Source: Bacteroidota bacterium
Lineage (GTDB): Bacteria; Bacteroidota; Bacteroidia; Chitinophagales; Chitinophagaceae
Length of the DNA: 64,000 bases
Reading direction: 5' to 3'
NCBI GenBank assembly: GCA_018268055.1
Contig: JAFDXF010000093.1
Span: 1 to 64,000, forward strand
Shown: positions 1 through 7,902 of the stretch, piece after piece
Position numbering within the stretch: the stretch's first letter is position 1
Layout: each line of letters opens with the position of its first letter
Made by a program: the position numbers and the translations under genes
The notes under the pieces: model-generated
The model's database searches: none
What the model saw: only the letters and a program-made list of their open reading frames with translations
Told to the model about the DNA's origin: nothing

Positions 1-145
1 CTTCAACTTAATTCATGAAGATCCCGATTTTATCGGGACGACCCCCTTCAACTTAATTCATGAAGATCCCGATTTTATCGGGACGACCCCCTTCAACTTA
101 ATTCATGAAGATCCCGATTTTATCGGGACGACCCCCTTCAACTTA
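1..145. repeat. 45-bp tandem repeat, three full units plus a 10-bp partial
   Basis: Three identical 45-bp units lie head to tail at 1-45, 46-90 and 91-135. The first 10 bp of a fourth unit run straight into the 3' end of tRNA-Pro. Each unit holds a short hairpin with a 7-bp stem (TCCCGAT/ATCGGGA) around TTT. The array begins at the window edge, so it probably continues upstream. No spacer sequence separates the units, and no coding potential was seen. It lies downstream of the minus-strand tRNA genes, so it would be transcribed as their 3' trailer if transcription reads through. Confidence 0.9.
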
Positions 146-147
146 TG

Positions 148-221
148 TCGGGAAGACAGGATTCGAACCTGCGACCCCCTGGTCCCAAACCAGGTGCGCT
201 ACCGGCCTGCGCTACTTCCCG
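148..221 (-). tRNA. tRNA-Pro (anticodon TGG)
   Basis: The minus strand folds as a 74-nt cloverleaf. The acceptor stem is CGGGAAG/CTTCCCG with discriminator A. The anticodon stem CCTGG/CCAGG encloses the loop TTTGGGA, giving anticodon TGG (Pro). The T-loop is TTCGAAT. The terminal CCA is not encoded. It lies 9 bp downstream of tRNA-Ser on the same strand, so the two are probably co-transcribed. Confidence 0.95.
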
Positions 222-230
222 GATATTCAG

Positions 231-319
231 CGGTGAGGGAGGGATTCGAACCCTCGGTACAGTTTAACCCGTACGGCAGTTTAGCAAACTACTGGTTTGA
301 GCCACTCACCCACCTCACC
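231..319 (-). tRNA. tRNA-Ser (anticodon GCT)
   Basis: This is an 89-nt cloverleaf with a long variable arm, as expected of a class II tRNA. The acceptor stem is GGTGAGG/CCTCACC. The anticodon stem GTAGT/ACTGC holds the loop TTGCTAA, giving anticodon GCT, which reads AGC/AGU serine codons. CCA is not encoded. It lies between dnaA and tRNA-Pro, all on the minus strand. Confidence 0.94.
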
Positions 320-429
320 TTTTTTAATGAACTATTTTCAGGGTTGCAAAAATAGCTTTAAACCATCAAGCAACCAAACAAAAATCTTAAACTTCCAATA
401 AAATTTGAATTTATTTTCTTTTACCAACG

Positions 430-1863
430 TTACATTGCCGCTAATTGAACTTTTTGTTGCAGCTCCAACACGTTCTCCCTGAATATACCATCCGTATCCA
501 TCAAATCTTTTACCGTTTGGCAAGAGTGTATCACTGTGGTATGATCTCTACCTCCAAAATGCTCACCAATCGTTTTCAAAGAATTTTTGGTAAATGCTTT
601 CGCAAGGAACATTGTTATTTGTCTTGCCTGCACAATTTCCCTTTTACGTGTTTTTTGAAGTAGCTTGTCATAAGATACATCAAAATAATCGCACACCATT
701 TTCTGAATGGTTTCTATTGTAATCTCCTTATTAGACGATTTCACAAAATTGCGTAATACTTTTTTAGCTAAATCCAAATCAATTTCTCTTCTATTCAATG
801 ATGATTGTGCTAATAGTGATATTAATGCACCTTCCAACTCTCTTACATTGTTATTAATATTATAGGCAATGTATTTCACTACTTCTTTAGGCATTTCCAA
901 TCCATCATTCTTCATCTTACGTTCCAAAATCTCTATTCTCGTTTCGTAATCCGGCATCTGCAAGTCTGCACTAAGTCCCCAGCGGAATCTGCTCAACAAT
1001 CTTTCTTGTACACCTTCCAAATCTTTGGGCGATTTATCAGAAGTCAACACCAATTGCTTTCCCGATTGATGCAAGTGATTAAAAATTGCAAAGAATGCAT
1101 CTTGAGATTTTTCTGCTTTCGCAAAAAACTGTACATCATCTAATATTAATACATCAATCAATTGATAAAAGTGAATAAAGTCATTAATCGCATTATTGCG
1201 ACTATGATCCATAAATTGGTTGATGAACTTTTCAGAGCTTACATATAATACAACTTTGTTGGGATGTAGTCTTTTTACTTCATTTCCTATTGCCTGAGCC
1301 AAGTGTGTTTTACCAAGACCAACACCACCATATATAACTAACGGATTGAAAGAATTAGCTCCGGGCTTTTCAGCCACTGTTTTTCCTGCTCTTCTGGCTA
1401 CCCTGTTGCAATCTCCTTCTATAAATGCTTCAAATGTATATATAGCATTTAATTGCGGATCAATCTGCATTTTTTTCAACCCCGGAATTACGAAGGGATT
1501 CTTTACAGGATTATTTATAACGAGCGGAAAATCCATTTCATTATTTGAAAATGTTTTGAAACCCTGCCCGCTCACATCCATTGTCTTTGGCTTATTGCGA
1601 CTATTACCGCTATCCACCATTATTCTGTATTCTAATCTTGCTTCTTTCCCTAATTCACGTTTCAATGTCTTCGCCAATAAATTTACATAATGTTCTTCAA
1701 GGTATTCGAAGAAAAATTGGCTGGGTACTTGAATAACCAAAACATTACTTTTTAATGAAACCGGTTTAATGGGTTCAAACCAAGTTTTGTAATGTTGCCT
1801 TTCAACGATATCATTGATTATTTTTAAACAATTGCTCCAAACTTTTTCTGCATTCTTCTCCAT
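430..1863 (-). CDS. dnaA: Chromosomal replication initiator protein DnaA
   Basis: DnaA binds DnaA boxes at the origin, melts the DNA and loads the helicase. The 477-residue protein shows the full domain order. An N-terminal helicase/DnaB-interaction domain covers about residues 1-85 and is followed by a short linker. The AAA+ core has Walker A GGVGLGKT near residues 179-186 and Walker B LILDDVQFF. The C-terminal helix-turn-helix carries the DnaA signature GGRDHTTVIHS. Length is normal for Bacteroidota. The ATG at 1863 has no Shine-Dalgarno sequence. dnaN and recF are not adjacent, and the upstream neighbour is a phosphoesterase, so this is not the classical dnaA-dnaN arrangement. An 8-bp inverted repeat lies in the upstream gap. 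Confidence 0.98.
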   Translation of the reverse strand: MEKNAEKVWSNCLKIINDIVERQHYKTWFEPIKPVSLKSNVLVIQVPSQFFFEYLEEHYVNLLAKTLKRELGKEARLEYRIMVDSGNSRNKPKTMDVSGQGFKTFSNNEMDFPLVINNPVKNPFVIPGLKKMQIDPQLNAIYTFEAFIEGDCNRVARRAGKTVAEKPGANSFNPLVIYGGVGLGKTHLAQAIGNEVKRLHPNKVVLYVSSEKFINQFMDHSRNNAINDFIHFYQLIDVLILDDVQFFAKAEKSQDAFFAIFNHLHQSGKQLVLTSDKSPKDLEGVQERLLSRFRWGLSADLQMPDYETRIEILERKMKNDGLEMPKEVVKYIAYNINNNVRELEGALISLLAQSSLNRREIDLDLAKKVLRNFVKSSNKEITIETIQKMVCDYFDVSYDKLLQKTRKREIVQARQITMFLAKAFTKNSLKTIGEHFGGRDHTTVIHSCQTVKDLMDTDGIFRENVLELQQKVQLAAM

Positions 1864-1913
1864 GAAACAGGTTAGTGATTTATGATGCGTTATCTATAGT
1901 TGTTCTTTTCAAA

Positions 1914-1961
1914 CTGTCCAAAAAAATCTTCCACACAGTGTCAATAAAAAAAGTTGGACAG
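1914..1961. promoter_or_regulatory. Inverted repeat upstream of dnaA
   Basis: CTGTCCAA (1914-1921) and TTGGACAG (1954-1961) form a perfect 8-bp inverted repeat with a 32-bp A/T-rich spacer, in the short gap upstream of dnaA. Two poor DnaA-box-like 9-mers (7 of 9 matches) lie at 1890-1898 and 1927-1935. A role in control of dnaA is possible, but only the symmetry is seen. Confidence 0.3.
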
Positions 1962-2000
1962 GAGGGCGAATATCACTAAAAGTTTTAATAAAAAAAATTT

Positions 2001-2936
2001 TTAGCCAATTGTTTTTTGTGAAACAAAAAGATTGTGATTTCCCATAATTTTTTTGCCTGAAAATTTGGAGAATTCAAAATCTATTCTACCTAATACTATT
2101 CCTGCCCAACCTACTTGATTTACAATAACATCACTACCTTTTTTGTTTTTATAAATGATTGGATTGTCAAAAAAAGTATGTGTATGCCCTCCAATTATTA
2201 AATCAATCCCTTCAGTTTCTTTGGCCAAAATTTCATCACTTATTTTATTATCCTTATATTTAAAACCAAGGTGTGATAAACAAATGATCATATCACATTT
2301 TTTTTCTCGCAGCAGTAAATCACTTAGCTCATTTGCTTTTTGCACCGGATCAAGATACTTTGTATTGCCAAATAAATTATCCGCAATCAGCCCGCTGCCT
2401 TCAATACCTATTCCGAATACACCAATCTTTAATCTTCCTTTTTTAAATATCTTATATGGTGCTGTTTTGTATTCCATTGGTGTATTGGTGAAATCGTAAT
2501 TGCTTACCAACATCGGAAAGCTTGCATGATTGGTTAATTGTGTTGCTAAATTTTCCATCCCTGCATCAAAATCATGATTGCCGATAGTACAAGCATCATA
2601 TTTCATGGCAGCCATTGCTTTGATTTCAGTCTCTCCTTTAAAAACATTGAAATATGGAGTACCCTGAAAAATATCTCCGGCATCCAACAACAATACATGC
2701 TCTTCTGCTGCTCTTATTTTTGAAATCAACTCAGCTCTTGCCGTTACACCACCTAAGCCTTGATTGCTGCTACCATCCATTGGGAAAGGATCAATACGAC
2801 TGTGCGTATCATTGGTATGCAATATAGTAAGTCGAATGGGCGTAATATAATCTGCAGCTGATGCAACAGATGAGTTGAACATGATTGCACCTGAAGCAAG
2901 TGCCGCTTGCTTTATAAATTTTTTTCTACTGAGCAT
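2001..2936 (-). CDS. Metallophosphoesterase, 5'-nucleotidase (UshA-like) catalytic domain
   Basis: This is the calcineurin-like catalytic half of a periplasmic 5'-nucleotidase, expected to hydrolyse nucleotides or related phosphoesters with two metal ions. Metal-ligand motifs appear in order: HTNDTHSR near residue 40, LLDAGDIFQG, TIGNHDFD, CLSHLGF and IGGHTHTF. The N-terminus has a Tat-like motif (SRKKFIK) before a hydrophobic stretch, suggesting export as a folded metalloprotein. At 311 residues it lacks the C-terminal nucleotide-binding domain of full UshA. That domain is encoded by the preceding gene, whose stop overlaps this start by 11 bp, so the two are translationally linked. The exact substrate is unknown. 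Confidence 0.92.
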   Translation of the reverse strand: MLSRKKFIKQAALASGAIMFNSSVASAADYITPIRLTILHTNDTHSRIDPFPMDGSSNQGLGGVTARAELISKIRAAEEHVLLLDAGDIFQGTPYFNVFKGETEIKAMAAMKYDACTIGNHDFDAGMENLATQLTNHASFPMLVSNYDFTNTPMEYKTAPYKIFKKGRLKIGVFGIGIEGSGLIADNLFGNTKYLDPVQKANELSDLLLREKKCDMIICLSHLGFKYKDNKISDEILAKETEGIDLIIGGHTHTFFDNPIIYKNKKGSDVIVNQVGWAGIVLGRIDFEFSKFSGKKIMGNHNLFVSQKTIG

Positions 2937-3687
2937 AAGTTACTCTATTTTCTACTTGAGCGGTAATATGTTTCCCTGCTGCGCTTAATTCTTTAATATA
3001 GTCAAACAATGCATCACGCACTAAATACCCTGCCGATATCTGCGGTATATTTTTCAGCATAATAGCATCATCACCACCATTTGCCACGTAATCGGGATTC
3101 ACTACATTATATATTGCATCGGGATCTATTGGCTTCCCACCGATTAATACATCTATTGCTTTTTTACCTGTTTGCGAATCGACTATACGCATGGTCATTC
3201 CCGACATTGGCACACCACCTTGGCTTGCTGTCAGATCAAGGAATTTTTGCAACACATTACCCTTCAGTTTTTGTATAATTAATAAGTTATCAAAAGGCAT
3301 CAACTCATAAATCTGCCCTTTTGTAATATTCCCTTTCGGTATTTCCGATAATCGGATTCCTCCGTAATTCACAAAAGCCACATCGATATTTGTTTTGTAT
3401 TTTTTTTCAGCCATTTTAAAGCAAGCATCCGCCATAAAATTCCCCAATGAAGATTCCGGTAATTTTTTATCCAACAATTTGTCTGCATGGCCAATTACCA
3501 CGCCCATATTTTTTTGCATACTGTCCTTATATGGCTTCACCAACGACTGTATTGTTTTGCTAACTTGTATGGTATCGCTTATTTTATAATTTTTGAATTG
3601 TAGTACTGTAGCTCTGTAAGTAACCTTGCAGGATGCGATGAATATTGAAAAAGAAATAATAAATAGTAGGAATAATTTTTTCTTCAT
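2926..3687 (-). CDS. 5'-nucleotidase C-terminal domain lipoprotein
   Basis: The 253-residue protein matches the 5'-nucleotidase C-terminal domain, which binds the nucleobase in UshA/NT5E enzymes. Visible features are the ESSLGNFMADA segment, the NYGGIR motif near residue 107 and NPDYVANGGDD near residue 199. The N-terminus is a lipoprotein signal with lipobox IASC, acylated at Cys20, so it should be membrane-anchored in the periplasm or at the outer membrane. Its 3' end overlaps the metallophosphoesterase start by 11 bp. The pair looks like a 5'-nucleotidase split in two, with the C-terminal domain encoded first. Confidence 0.9.
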   Translation of the reverse strand: MKKKLFLLFIISFSIFIASCKVTYRATVLQFKNYKISDTIQVSKTIQSLVKPYKDSMQKNMGVVIGHADKLLDKKLPESSLGNFMADACFKMAEKKYKTNIDVAFVNYGGIRLSEIPKGNITKGQIYELMPFDNLLIIQKLKGNVLQKFLDLTASQGGVPMSGMTMRIVDSQTGKKAIDVLIGGKPIDPDAIYNVVNPDYVANGGDDAIMLKNIPQISAGYLVRDALFDYIKELSAAGKHITAQVENRVTYAQ

Positions 3688-3804
3688 GAGCTGTACACGA
3701 TTGAAGGTATAAAGTTTTTAAAGAAGCGACAAGAACATTTTCTTTAATTATACAGAAAAATATTTTTTTGATTTCATAGCAACACAAAAATCTGTTTTTC
3801 AGCC

Positions 3805-3840
3805 CAACCCTTTGGGCGGGGTACCCCGCCCAAAGGGTTG
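3805..3840. repeat. Perfect 36-bp GC-rich palindrome
   Basis: Sixteen bases on each side of a central GTAC are perfectly complementary, so all 36 bp are self-complementary. It is much more GC-rich than its surroundings. It sits in the gap between the divergently transcribed 5'-nucleotidase pair and the FAD dehydrogenase, about 118 bp before either start. A terminator is not expected between divergent genes, and no T-tract follows. It could be a REP-like genomic repeat or a protein-binding site. Confidence 0.85.
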
Positions 3841-3957
3841 AACAGGTGTTGCACTTGTTACTTGAACTTAGTTACATTTAAAATGTATGGCTTAAAAATT
3901 ACATCTCAATCTTTACACTACCTTCGCATCTCCATTTCAGGATAAAAACCTGACAGT

Positions 3958-5535
3958 ATGCAAAAAACAATTACTTTAAAATTACTTCCCTCAGAAGCTG
4001 CCAATGAGGCCATTGTAAAAAAATATATTGCGCAAACAGTAGCAAAGAATGAATCAGAAGTCTCCGGTTTTTATATTACCAAGCAATCTATTGATGCACG
4101 CAGTAAACAAGTTTGGATCAATCTAACGGTACAGGCATTTATCAACGAACCTTTTCAACAAAGAGCGAAACAATCCTTTCAGTTTCATGACGTTTCAAAA
4201 GCAAACAAATCGGTTGCCATTATCGGAGCCGGGCCAGCAGGACTTTTCGCCGCACTACAATTGATTGAAAAAGGCATTAAACCCATTTTGATAGAAAGAG
4301 GCAAAGATGTAAGAGCCAGAAGAAGAGACCTTGCACAATTGAATAAAGAAGGTGAAGTAAATCCTGAAAGTAATTACTGCTTTGGAGAAGGTGGTGCTGG
4401 CACCTACAGCGATGGCAAACTCTATACACGAAGCTCTAAGCGAGGTGATGTAAACAGAATTTTAAACCTGTTTGTTCATTTTGGAGCAGATGAAAAAATT
4501 TTATACCAAGCGCATCCACATATTGGCACGAATAAATTACCTCAAATTATTACGGCTATGCGTCACACCATTTTGGAATGTGGCGGCGATTTTCATTTTG
4601 AAAAAAAAGTGGTTGATTTCAAAATAAGGAATGAAAATATATCAGCCGTTATTACTGCAGAAGGAGATTCAATCATTGCAGATGCTTTCATATTGGCAAC
4701 CGGACATTCGGCAAGAGATATATTTGAATTACTGCATCATAAAAATATTTTGATAGAGGCCAAGCCTTTTGCATTAGGCGTTCGAGTGGAGCATCCGCAG
4801 TCGTTAATAGACAGTGCACAATATCATTGCAATGTTCGAGATAAATATTTGCCTCCTGCCTCATATAGTTGGGTGCAGCAAGTAAATGGTAAAGGCGTTT
4901 TTTCCTTTTGTATGTGTCCCGGTGGCATCATTGCACCTGCAGCTACTGCACCCGGCGAATTGGTGGTAAACGGATGGAGCCCCTCCAAAAGAAATAATCC
5001 ATATTCCAACAGTGGTATCGTAGTTTCTATTGAAGAAAAAGATTGGCAGGTATTTAAAAATAAAGGGCCACTCGCTGCAATGTATTTTCAACAGTCCATA
5101 GAAAAGAAAGCTTTTGCCGAAGGCGGTGGAAAATTTGTAGCGCCTGCACAACGCTTAGTTGATTTTTGTGAAAACAAAATTTCTTCTTCATTGCCTGATT
5201 GTTCTTATCTACCGGGTGTACACTCCGCTCCATTAAAAAAAGTATTTCCTGAATGGGTTTATAAAAATTTGCAACAAGGATTTAAAGACTTTAGTAATAA
5301 AATGCCGGCTCGCAATGGCAGAAATGGATATTACACCAATGAGGCAATAGTAGTGGCTACAGAATCAAGAACATCATCACCGGTGCGTATCCCACGTAAT
5401 GCAAATACCTTTCAACACCCGCAAATAAAAAACCTCTACCCTTGTGGCGAAGGAGCAGGATTTGCCGGTGGCATTGTGAGTGCTGCGATGGATGGCGAGC
5501 GAGTGGCCAATGAAATTGCTTTATTACATAGTTAG
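3958..5535 (+). CDS. FAD-dependent dehydrogenase (COG2509-like)
   Basis: This is a 525-residue flavoprotein with an N-terminal extension of about 85 residues before the Rossmann dinucleotide-binding motif (AIIGAGPAGLFAA, near residue 90). A GEGGAGTYSDGKLYTR segment follows, and the C-terminal FAD-closing motif is YPCGEGAGFAGGIVSAAMDG. This layout matches the uncharacterised FAD-dependent dehydrogenases of COG2509. Substrate and electron acceptor are unknown. No signal peptide is seen, so it is probably cytosolic. It is monocistronic on the plus strand and divergent from the 5'-nucleotidase genes. Confidence 0.85.
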   Translation: MQKTITLKLLPSEAANEAIVKKYIAQTVAKNESEVSGFYITKQSIDARSKQVWINLTVQAFINEPFQQRAKQSFQFHDVSKANKSVAIIGAGPAGLFAALQLIEKGIKPILIERGKDVRARRRDLAQLNKEGEVNPESNYCFGEGGAGTYSDGKLYTRSSKRGDVNRILNLFVHFGADEKILYQAHPHIGTNKLPQIITAMRHTILECGGDFHFEKKVVDFKIRNENISAVITAEGDSIIADAFILATGHSARDIFELLHHKNILIEAKPFALGVRVEHPQSLIDSAQYHCNVRDKYLPPASYSWVQQVNGKGVFSFCMCPGGIIAPAATAPGELVVNGWSPSKRNNPYSNSGIVVSIEEKDWQVFKNKGPLAAMYFQQSIEKKAFAEGGGKFVAPAQRLVDFCENKISSSLPDCSYLPGVHSAPLKKVFPEWVYKNLQQGFKDFSNKMPARNGRNGYYTNEAIVVATESRTSSPVRIPRNANTFQHPQIKNLYPCGEGAGFAGGIVSAAMDGERVANEIALLHS

Positions 5536-5639
5536 TAATCCAATATGCAGTTTATCGTTAAAAACATGCAATTCACCTATTAAATTATTACTGCTACCTT
5601 TAACCTCTTTACATTTACACAGACAAACCAACCAATAAT

Positions 5640-6572
5640 ATGTCGCTACTTGAAGTAAAAAATTTAAAAAAGTATTTTGCTACGCAAAAAGCTGTTGATG
5701 ACATCAGCTTATCAATTGACAAAGGCAATATTTTCGGATTGCTCGGTCCGAATGGAGCAGGAAAGACCACATTGATCAGAATGATTACCGGTATTTTTTA
5801 TCCCGATTCGGGTGAAATATTTTTTGACGGAAAAAAATTTGATCCGGTGAATGATGTTGGCCTGATTGGCTATATGCCTGAAGAGAGAGGCCTTTATAAA
5901 AAAATGAAAATTGGTGAGCAGACATTATACTTGGCTCAATTGAAAGGCATGTCTCGTAAAGATGCTACTGCAAAAGTAAAAGACTGGTTTGTGCGCTTTG
6001 GCATGGAATCGTGGTGGAACAAAAAAGTAGAAGACCTTTCTAAAGGTATGAGCCAAAAATTGCAATTCGTTACTACTGTACTTCATAATCCAAAGCTGAT
6101 TATTTTGGATGAGCCATTCAGTGGTTTAGATCCTGTAAACAGTAACCTGATTAAAGATGAAATTTTTAGATTGGCTGCAAATGGCTCTACAATTATATTT
6201 AGTACGCACAGAATGGAACAGGTAGAAGAAATTTGCAATAGAATAGCATTGGTAAATAAAGGACAAAAAATTTTAGACGGCACCATCAAACAGGTAAAGC
6301 AGGACTTCAAAGAAAATTTATACTCTATTGGAGCTGATAGTTTACCTGATACAACCGGCAATGAGCCTTATGAAGTAATCGGGAAAAAAGAGCAAAATTT
6401 TATTGTACGCATCAAACCCAATGACAAACCCAATGATGTATTGCAATATCTGTTGCAACAAGGAGTATCTATATCATCTTTTAATGAAATACTGCCATCG
6501 CTGAATGATATTTTTATCAAATTAGTAGAAGGCACTGAAACAGCAAGACAGTTTCAAAATATCAAAAATTAA
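5640..6572 (+). CDS. ABC transporter ATP-binding protein (NatA/ABC-2 type)
   Basis: This is the 310-residue ATPase subunit of an ABC-2 family exporter. Walker A GPNGAGKTT is near residue 36, the ABC signature is LSKGMSQ, Walker B is LIILDEPFSGLD and the switch histidine is in STHRME. The C-terminal ~80 residues resemble the DUF4162 extension typical of Na+-export-type (NatA) ATPases. The permease gene follows after 25 bp in the same direction, so the two form a transporter operon. The substrate (sodium, drug or lipid) cannot be told from sequence. Confidence 0.94.
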   Translation: MSLLEVKNLKKYFATQKAVDDISLSIDKGNIFGLLGPNGAGKTTLIRMITGIFYPDSGEIFFDGKKFDPVNDVGLIGYMPEERGLYKKMKIGEQTLYLAQLKGMSRKDATAKVKDWFVRFGMESWWNKKVEDLSKGMSQKLQFVTTVLHNPKLIILDEPFSGLDPVNSNLIKDEIFRLAANGSTIIFSTHRMEQVEEICNRIALVNKGQKILDGTIKQVKQDFKENLYSIGADSLPDTTGNEPYEVIGKKEQNFIVRIKPNDKPNDVLQYLLQQGVSISSFNEILPSLNDIFIKLVEGTETARQFQNIKN

Positions 6573-6597
6573 TTTTTAGTTTTTCAACTATTGCTTT

Positions 6598-7872
6598 ATG
6601 AAAAAAATTGGACTGATCATAGTAAGAGAATATTTGACAAAAATCAGAAAGAAAACATTTATTCTAAGTACAGTATTATTCCCATTACTCTATCTTGCTC
6701 TTATAGTGGGTACAGGCTATATGGCGTCAAAAGGTGGGCGCAAATTAAATATTGCCCTCATAGATTCATCCGGAGTATTTACACCAGACAAACTCGGCTT
6801 AGCAAATATCAGCGATAGCAGTTCGTCTATTGCATTAACTACGCTTCCTGCAGATAGTATTAAAAGCAATTTTGAAAAATTAGGATATGATGGATATATC
6901 ATAGTCCCTTCGTCTGCATCATGGGATAAACCACTTCCACCGCTCAGTTTGATGACTACTAAGACAATGAGTATGGAAGGCTCGCTACCAGTTCAAACAA
7001 AACTCAATGACCTATTGCGTGCAGTAAAAAATGAAAAATTAGGTATTGATGCTGAAAAGAAAACAATATTGGCACAAAACTTAGTGCTCATACCGCATAA
7101 TGTAAACGACCTGAAAGCAAACTCCAATATTGCTTCGGTAATGGGTTCTATTTCAGCTATACTTATTTACATCATTCTGCTGCTCTATGGCTCTCAGGTA
7201 ATGATGGGCGTGATGGAAGAAAAAACAAATCGTATTGCCGAAGTAATTGTTTCTTCCGTTAAACCTTTTCAATTGATGATTGGAAAAATATTGGGCATTG
7301 GATTAGTTTGCCTTACACAAATTCTACTTTGGGTAGTATTCATTTTCGTTATATATAACATTACAATAGCTTCCGGAAAAGTAAGTTCAATGAATGAAGT
7401 AATCGGTGGTATTCAACAAGTATTTACTAGCACCAATATGCCTTTGCTTATTTTCTGTTTTGTATTTTACTTGATCGGCGGTTTCTTCTTCTATGCAGCA
7501 TTATTTGCAGCAGTAGGTAGTGCAGTAAACGAGGATATGCGTGAAGCACAATCGCTCAGTTTCCCATTGATGATGCCCATTATTTTTGCAGTAGCTACAA
7601 TGTCGGTTGTATTGAAAGATCCTTCCGGCCCTATAGCATTTTGGGGAAGTATCATACCATTCACCTCTCCTATATATATGATGATAAGATTGCCTTTCGG
7701 TGTGCCGGCTACTGTTCCTTGGTGGCAATTGGGCTTGAGTATGGTCACATTAGTGGCAGGGTTCATCTTCACCACTTGGTTTGCCGGAAAAATTTACAGA
7801 ACAGGAATTTTAATGTATGGCAAAAAACCAAGCTGGAAAGAACTCATTAAATGGGCGTTTCGGAAAAATTGA
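6598..7872 (+). CDS. ABC-2 type permease (NatB-like)
   Basis: The 424-residue membrane protein has one N-terminal transmembrane segment, an extracytoplasmic domain of about 140 residues, and then a cluster of about five helices from residue ~180. The EEKTNRIAEVIVSSVKPFQLMIGK segment, shortened here to its key run EEKTNRIAEVIVSS, is characteristic of ABC-2/NatB permeases. It pairs with the ATPase encoded immediately upstream. A convergent hairpin terminator follows the stop. Confidence 0.92.
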   Translation: MKKIGLIIVREYLTKIRKKTFILSTVLFPLLYLALIVGTGYMASKGGRKLNIALIDSSGVFTPDKLGLANISDSSSSIALTTLPADSIKSNFEKLGYDGYIIVPSSASWDKPLPPLSLMTTKTMSMEGSLPVQTKLNDLLRAVKNEKLGIDAEKKTILAQNLVLIPHNVNDLKANSNIASVMGSISAILIYIILLLYGSQVMMGVMEEKTNRIAEVIVSSVKPFQLMIGKILGIGLVCLTQILLWVVFIFVIYNITIASGKVSSMNEVIGGIQQVFTSTNMPLLIFCFVFYLIGGFFFYAALFAAVGSAVNEDMREAQSLSFPLMMPIIFAVATMSVVLKDPSGPIAFWGSIIPFTSPIYMMIRLPFGVPATVPWWQLGLSMVTLVAGFIFTTWFAGKIYRTGILMYGKKPSWKELIKWAFRKN

Positions 7873-7902
7873 GTTTGGAACTGATTAATATCCAAACTCT
7901 TT
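7871..7902. terminator. Bidirectional terminator between the ABC permease and chitinase
   Basis: A 9-bp stem GAGTTTGGA (7871-7879) / TCCAAACTC (7891-7899) encloses an 11-nt loop. It overlaps the stop codons of both convergent genes. The plus strand is followed by a short T run and the minus strand by ATTTTT, so it can serve both directions. Confidence 0.55.

Noticed and set aside
1-145. CRISPR array
   Set aside because: The 45-bp units are contiguous and identical with no spacer sequences between them.
1864-2000. Chromosomal replication origin next to dnaA
   Set aside because: Only two weak 7-of-9 DnaA-box-like 9-mers are present, and dnaN and recF are not adjacent; the evidence is too thin.
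2926-3687. Frameshifted UshA pseudogene
   Set aside because: The domain order is reversed between the two genes, and each has its own signal sequence, so it is not one broken gene.
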